Of a stretch of DNA of 64,000 nt, positions 58,801 to 64,000 are shown piece by piece. Position numbers and translations under genes: made by a program. The notes below the pieces were generated by a model that was not told the origin of the DNA, searched no databases, and worked only from the letters and a program-made list of their open reading frames with translations. Position 1 is the stretch's first letter. Each line of letters begins with the position of its first letter. The stretch comes from Micromussa lordhowensis (taxonomy: Eukaryota > Cnidaria > Anthozoa > Scleractinia > Lobophylliidae), in contig OZ026605.1 of the NCBI GenBank assembly GCA_964020085.1, positions 1,630,401-1,694,400 on the forward strand, given 5' to 3'.

Positions 58801-59060
58801 ATACAGCTACAGGCCGTGTCGGGAAAAAGAAGTACCCAGATATTTTGACCGTTTACGAGGAATGCAAGCAAAAGGCTTCTAATTATTCGAACCCCCTTGA
58901 AATATTCGGTATCTGGAACTTTAAACAATGCGTAACGACCGAGGCTGGCAAAGAGGAAGAGTATTTCAAGAATGCCCGTAACTCTGGTAAATGTAAGACT
59001 TGTCAAGGAAAAGGAATCGGGTCTACAAAAGCTGCATTTGTATACAAAATTAATTTGTAG
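55869..59060 (+). CDS. Secreted discoidin-domain protein A
   Basis: CDS exons 55869-55923, 56651-56976, 57760-57898 and 58726-59060 join in frame to 284 residues. Residues 1-18 are a signal peptide ('FMFIAVPLSLA'). Residues 22-172 are an F5/8 type C (discoidin) domain: 'ASSSHNDSVKASNVRF', 'EPWCPAERAD', 'FVTVDLGCPQTV', 'LLYSSEYSNNKKQWKTL', 'ARFFRFRIPIYS' and 'CIKVELYG'. The ~111-residue C-terminal part has five Cys ('MGCFTE', 'EECKQK', 'KQCVTT', 'GKCKTC') and is a Cys-rich module I cannot name; it recalls WSC-like carbohydrate-binding modules. The protein is likely secreted and extracellular-matrix or glycan binding. Gene B is a tandem paralogue. Confidence 0.87.
56540..56557 (+). repeat. (tactag)n short tract
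   Basis: 'agtactagtactagtactag' in intron 1 of gene A. Confidence 0.7.
58507..58665. mobile_element. ~160-bp hairpin MITE in gene A intron 3
   Basis: 'aaatgaagaagcctaatccg' mirrors 'cggcttaggcttctttattt' and 'tgtattacactgtgataaaa' mirrors 'tttatcacagtgtaatacac'. Its right end lies 60 bp before exon 4. Confidence 0.8.
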
Positions 59061-61100
59061 TATTACTTACATGTAAAAGGGACTTTGTCAAACACAATTT
59101 AGCGATTCCGGTGTATTTTTAAAGGGCCTAGACACAACATGGGCAAATCCAGGATTCAGGACCTGAAAACCTCAAAACCGTTCCATTTTTAAATTTTCTC
59201 TGTTGCTATAAAATAGTGGTTTCTATTATAATACGTTCTCAGTTAACCTTTTTCCAACTTTGCAGTGGTAAGAGTTAAAACGCATAGCAAAAGCTATTGA
59301 TTTTTGCCGGAACTAATGTTATTGGCAGGCCAAATTCAAGATTTGGTATTTTCAATATTTTGCAGGCAAAACTTGAATTTTCCATATTTGGCAGACCATA
59401 TCTTGAATTTCCAAAGCTTAAATTTCCAGATCTTGAGTTTGGCAGACCAACTCTTGAATTCCCAAACTTTGATTTTTTACACGTAATATTCGGCAGACCA
59501 AATCTTGAATTTCCAAGTCTTGAGAACAAACAGGTGAATAAACAGAATCAAGAATAAATAGGTGCTTTTAAATGAAATGGAAAGTTTGATGGTCATTACC
59601 GTATACCTTTAGAGGTGAGGTGTCTCACGTCCAAGCGATGTAGTGCCCGTAGATACCTAAACCCCTACATCAAATTAAAGCTTAATTTAAAGTGCCTTTA
59701 TTATAGTTTTCCTCAGGGCAGTTCAACCTTCCCACTCAGTTGCCCTGACGATGGTTACGTTTTTATTCTCCACATTGAAACCAAAATCTCGCCAAGTTCT
59801 ATCTCCTAAAGATATAGGAAAGGTGTTACACTAATTACATAAAGAGTAGAAATTGCCCACGACTGACCCCATATGAAGGGAGTAGAGCCCTTTTCGTAAA
59901 GGGCGGAATCGATTTTCAGAGAAATTGCGAAAGCCGGCGACAGTTAGTCTGCTGGTGCATTCGTTTAGCTCTTTTCACGAATTTTGACTGCAAGTAAAAT
60001 TTTTCTTTTGGTACAAATTCGCGAAAAAAATCATAGACGAATTTGCAAAATATAAAAAAAACGTGACTGGGCGCTTTCTGGCCCAGCCACATCACTCAGA
60101 TTTTGTCAATGCAATCCTTTGTCAAGTATCTTAACTTTGCTATTCATAAATGTTTCAGAATTAAATTTTTAAGAAAACTGTTTGCCATCCGATCATCATA
60201 AAAAGGCTGTGAGATGGCTTCCAAAATCGTGACAAGGTCTATTTTCCAGCACATGGAACAACCCACGTGCTTGTCGACACTGAGCACGCACTATGACACA
60301 TTTTCATCATTTCATGTTTATACAAGCATATGGAAAACTAAACAATGCGAATAAATAGGTCATAAAACCGTTGAAGCTTTGGTTCCTGCGTAAAGCGCAA
60401 TTAATGGTTATTTACACGTCTTTTCAAATAATGGTACGTATACCTACCCCTTTATAGTTCACGAACGAATAAGCTGGCCGTATTAATTATGACTAAAGAT
60501 TTGCTGAAAAACGTCGACGTTTCGAACATTATTTTCAAGGAAAAAATGAAAACATGAACTCTACTCAATGATTGGCTCATTGAATCTTCTCATTACTTCA
60601 GTGCTCCATCATTCAGTGAAGTGGATTTTTAAATCAAAGTACTATTCATTTTTCCCCTCTTTTGGCTCGCACAGAATTTCTACGTTTCGCACGTGTTTTT
60701 CAAGATGGACGAGTATGATAGAGATGAAATAACAACGGTCAAAGGTTGTTTTCGGAGGTTAATGCTGAGGTGTAAACCATGCATGCATATTCAATCTCAC
60801 GTTTTGGCTTAATAATTGCTTCATTATTATTATTATTATATTTTTTTCAATCTGTCTATGACAAGGCTTCATTAGAAAGCTGACATTCTCTTTACATTTG
60901 CCAGTGAAAATACGATATCCCTTCAAAATTTTAAGGCAGTATTCTATATCCATTATATATTTTGTTTCAACAGTATTTCCACAGTCACACACGTCAATTT
61001 ATTCCTGCCATATATATGCACCCACATATAAGTTACATTATTGGCTTAGATATAGCCGTTGCCTTAACGATCATTCACTCCCTCTGAGTGCGTCAGTAAG
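59061..61100. other. Intergenic stretch between discoidin genes A and B
   Basis: Holds the 3' flank of gene A and, from about 59705, the upstream part of the duplicated unit that resembles the region from about 52600. Tandem repeat at 59324-59525 is listed separately. Simple 'attattattatta' at about 60826. No gene seen. Confidence 0.5.
59324..59525 (+). repeat. Degenerate ~51-66 bp tandem repeat
   Basis: 'ggcagacca' followed by 'a(a/t)cttgaatttccaaa' recurs at about 59324, 59390, 59441 and 59492 (spacing 66, 51, 51). Open frames on both strands across it (for example 'FGLPNSRSGNLSFGNSR') are products of the repeat. Confidence 0.6.
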
Positions 61101-61177
61101 GCATATGTATGAAGCACGAAACAAAGATATCATAGTAGCTTGTGACAGAAGTTGTAGTGCACAAGAGAGACTCGCAG
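61101..61177 (+). promoter_or_regulatory. Promoter and 5' leader exon of discoidin gene B
   Basis: 'gcatatgtatgaag' sits where gene A has its TATA box, after a conserved 'ccgttgcctt(a/g)acgatcatt'. The leader ends 'ctcgcag' at donor gtgaga (61178), and the second UTR exon starts at 61621 after 'ctctatag'. The TATA is weaker than in gene A. Confidence 0.6.
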
Positions 61178-61309
61178 GTGAGATATCACTAGTTTTAAAA
61201 ACCCCTCTATTTCAGCAGACCTTTCTACCTCTATCATTTCTTGGATTAGCTATAGTAAGTGTTAAAGTTTATTGAATGGAGTTGTATTAATGGGAGGTGT
61301 GAGGAAGAC

Positions 61310-61515
61310 ATCTTTCTGTAAATAGACCCTATCATGTAACAGGCGTGGAAAGCAGAATCTACCCCTTTTTCGTCGCGATATGACATCGGTCTTCTTTGTA
61401 CTTGCGCCCCTGTTCCGGTCAATATATGATCGACAAACATGACCTTAGTTCTGCAGTAGAGCGGCTTTATCGTCCGATTGTACTTCACCGCATGAGCTCT
61501 TGCAATCATGTACAC
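61310..61515. other. Conserved block in the 5' UTR intron of gene B
   Basis: Counterpart of 55545-55760. Conserved stretches alternate with diverged ones ('tcaatatatgatcgacaaac', 'gcgg-ctttatcgtccgattg'). Confidence 0.5.
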
Positions 61516-61632
61516 GTTGACACGCTTTGTACATCGCGGTGCGATCTTGAATGTTCAAACGTAGATAGTGGTTTAAAAAGTAGCTAGTAACGGCTTTACT
61601 AATTCGTCATTTCTCTATAGATCGTCAGAATC

Positions 61633-63978
61633 ATGTTCTCAAAGGCCATTTTGCTGTTTATAATTGTCCCATTGTCCTTGGCTTCTGGTAAGTTGTGACT
61701 CAAGGAAATCAAATGGTTAAATCACGCGATTCAAAACTAGACCAGCAATTTCGTGTTTGCGTTAATGAAAATCTATATTTTGGGTTCTGAATTTTCGTAG
61801 TCATGCTCGCGACAGCGCCCCATATTAATTTGACACCCAATATTTAAGTCTTTCTCTTGTCAACATCTTGTTGTTTTTTCAGTTCCTAATCGAATATTAG
61901 AATTAATCCAACGGAATATGAGGACTCTTATGGGATATTTTTCAATTACCGATAAAGTGGAGCAGTCGCAGCACCTTGTATTTACCAGTCTTTTAGATTT
62001 TTTTTAATCGTCAATTCATTACATCGCCATGGCTTTTGTCATGGTCTGTTGCAACCTCGTTCCCAGGACCTCTCTTCTTCCTGCCCCTTGTAGCGAAAGA
62101 GATAGAAAGACACTGGGAAAGAGGTTGAGCCCGTTGCTTTTTACTTTGGCTTAGTCCTCTCTCCTCCGCAGAGGTTCGCAAGCGATGTTGTGAAAAGCAT
62201 ATAAACCAACCCTTTTAACTTTACTAATAAAATGATATACAAGCAATTATCTGGTTTCACTTTCGTCTAGCTGAACAAACTAAAGCGCAGTGTAAAACAT
62301 GACCAGCTCCCTTTCACCTGCAATAAAAATATGCACAAGTTGTCCGCAAATGAGAAACATTTTCTTGTTGTACCAATGATTAAAAAGCTACGCAAAAACC
62401 CGCCTATAAGAACCCAGGTTTTTTCAAGTTACCCTCCATAGGTTCTTATATAAATAGTGCTTGCTGTGAAAATCAGGCTACCTAGGTTCTTAATCAGCTT
62501 CTTAATTTTTGTTGAAAAAAGCAACTTGTACTCATGGGTGTGGCCTTGATAATGAATCATTTACGCATTTTTCTCAGCATGCAGAAGCCACAGCTGTCAT
62601 TGTACCGTTTTCGTATCACACGTGTTGCAATGTGCTGTATAATATTTGAACAAACTCTACAATTTCGAAATAGGAATACTGTATTGAGATTTTAGCCTCG
62701 AATGGTTCTTGCGTGAAGGGTGCTCAACTGGGACATTTTAGCTTAACAGGTTCTTATAAGCAGGATGTTTTAAAGTGGGAGGCGCGGTGGCCTCATGGTT
62801 AGTGCGCTCGCCTCTGGGACGAGCGGTCTGGGTTCGAGCCCTGGCAGGGGACATTGCGCTCATTCTCGTTCCCATAGCCCTTTTCTCATCTCTTAGCCGG
62901 CGGAGCCTAGGCACGAGAATCGAATCGATTTTCGTGCCAAGGCCCCGCCGGCTAAGAGATGAGAAAAGGGCTATGGGAACGAGAATGCATTGCGCTGTGT
63001 TCTTGGGCAAGACATTTTACTCTCACAGTGCCTCTCTCTAACAAGGTGTATAAATGGGTACAGGCGAACTTAATCCTAGGGGTAACCCTGCGATGTAGAA
63101 ATACTCCTAGTCGCTTAATGCTAGAGAAAACGGGGTGAGCTCCGGCCTGATGAGTCACTTGGCTCGTGTGCAGATTTTATACTTTTTTTATATACGCAGG
63201 TTTTACTGTACAACACATTTTACATGATTCTGTATAGTTACGTTATGATAGCACCAGCGAACTTCGGGAGAGGAAGAAAACGGGTTTAAAAACACTTGCC
63301 GACTTCCAGCGTTTGTTTAATTTGACTGTGTTGATATAATTTTACCTGCCAATCACTTTTACCATGCTTTGACTAGGGAGACTGGGCAACCACTCCCTGT
63401 GTTAGTGAATTAATGACCAATAGTGATGCGAAGCTAGCACCTCACATGCAAACGCAGTGTTTTATTATAAGCCATTCTCTTAGGGGGCCAATGGATGCTC
63501 AAATTGAATGAAGTGCGCAGGTATTCATGAACCGTAGTTGGTTTCTGTAGATTTTATAAACATGAAGGCTCAAGGCTTGAAATCAAAGGAAACTGCAAAC
63601 TACATGCTAGCGCAGCCAAACTAACAAAGTTTATACTTTGTCTCTTGTTCAGACACGCCCCTCGTTCGAATTCTTCCTAAAGACAGATTCAGCGCCAGCT
63701 CCTCTTACAATGACTCCGTGACGGCGTCTAACGTACGCTTCCAGAGCGAACTATACCACTCGCTGGCGTCGAAGGAGCCCTGGTGCCCAGCGAAAAGAGA
63801 TGACTTTGATTATTCGAAGGAGTATGTAACTATGGTTTTTGGATGCCCGCAAACGGTTCGTAAAGTGGAGGGAAAAGATCCTAATCTACTGGGTTATTCC
63901 GGGGAATACTCTAACGACGAGAAAAAATGGAAGATTCTCAGAACAAAGGATGAGACATATTACGATAAAAGCTTCAAA
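61633..63978 (+). CDS. Secreted discoidin-domain protein B, partial at window end
   Basis: Exons 61633-61687 (55 nt, signal peptide 'MFSKAILLFIIVPLSLAS') and 63653-63978 (326 nt, N-terminal two thirds of a discoidin domain). Both have exactly the same lengths and phases as gene A's exons 1 and 2. Shared strings include 'TPLVRILPKDRFSASSSYND', 'EPWCPAKRDDFDYSKEYVTM' and 'GCPQTVRKVEGKDPN'. The next donor gtaagt is at 63979, and the remaining exons lie beyond 64000. It differs from gene A at many residues, so the two are diverged tandem copies. Confidence 0.85.
62052..62127. mobile_element. Short hairpin MITE, 'caacctcgttcccagg' family, copy 2
   Basis: Relative of 17994-18077: left 'caacctcgttcccagg', right 'cactgggaaagaggttg'. 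In gene B intron 1. Confidence 0.6.
62401..62763. mobile_element. Possible MITE with 'ggttcttata' ends
   Basis: Left 'cctataagaacccagg' and right 'aacaggttcttataagcagg' are inverted relative to each other. 'ggttcttatataaatag' and 'aggttcttaatcagc' lie inside. Ends approximate. Confidence 0.4.
62777..63176 (+). mobile_element. tRNA-derived SINE, copy 5, interrupted by a nested hairpin MITE
   Basis: The head ('gaggcgcggtggcctcatgg', 'ggttcgagccctggc') and body ('cttgggcaagacattttac') match the family. The two halves are separated by the 127-bp hairpin at 62861-62987. Confidence 0.88.
62861..62987. mobile_element. 127-bp hairpin MITE nested in SINE copy 5
   Basis: 'cattctcgttcccatagccc' pairs with 'gggctatgggaacgagaatg'. 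The stem continues through 'ctcatctcttagccggcgg' almost to the centre at 'cgaatcg'. It is flanked by the direct duplication 'cattgcgct' (62852-62860, 62988-62996), a 9-bp target-site duplication, or 8 bp if one end base is shared. Confidence 0.9.
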
Positions 63979-64000
63979 GTAAGTGTCACAATGCAACTAA

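Noticed and set aside
59275..59557. Protein with repeated 'FGLPN' or 'LEF' motifs
   Set aside because: A short degenerate tandem DNA repeat read in different frames; no start, splice or domain support.
1..64000. CRISPR arrays, bacterial operons or prophage
   Set aside because: The split genes, SINEs and MITEs are plainly those of an animal genome. The only regular array (11640-13900) has no spacers.

Overview
The window is animal nuclear DNA. It is AT-rich, its genes are split into many short exons with GT-AG introns, and it is crowded with small transposable elements. Gene content and repeat style suggest a cnidarian, most likely a stony coral or close relative. This is inferred from a modular relaxin-receptor-like GPCR with FN2/CUB/LDLa/LRR modules, secreted discoidin proteins, tRNA-derived SINEs and many hairpin MITEs. 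The species was not determined.

Layout. 1-6400 has no convincing gene; it holds a tRNA-derived SINE with a perfect target-site duplication. 6401-20595 (+) is a 15-exon gene for a 939-residue receptor: signal peptide, FN2, CUB, FN2, LDLa, an unknown Cys exon, LDLa, LRRNT, five LRRs and a rhodopsin-type 7TM unit. One intron holds a ~2.2 kb minisatellite of 39/40-bp units that splits the second LDLa. 20596-26034 has no recognised gene. 26035-28358 (-) is a three-exon cold-shock-domain gene, the CARHSP1/CSDC2 orthologue (150 aa). 28881-51103 (+) is SNX29 in 25 exons (1069 aa): RUN domain, long acidic/Ser-rich exon, coiled coil and PX domain. It lies head to head with CARHSP1, with 522 bp between the start codons.

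The last large SNX29 intron holds a ~2.9 kb palindromic foldback element. Its arms carry tandem subrepeats and 5S-rRNA-like segments. A 200-N assembly gap (48801-49000) follows it. 55869-59060 (+) and 61633 to the window end (+) are tandem paralogues for secreted discoidin-domain proteins with the same exon sizes, TATA-type promoter and 5' leader exon. The second is cut by the window edge.

The exon models were built by hand from splice signals, reading phase and family conservation. In the three complete multi-exon plus-strand genes and in the CARHSP1 gene, every junction keeps frame. Apart from the divergent pair and the tandem duplicates, the genes show no obvious shared pathway. The less expected items are the receptor's module mix, the 5S-bearing foldback and the intron minisatellite.
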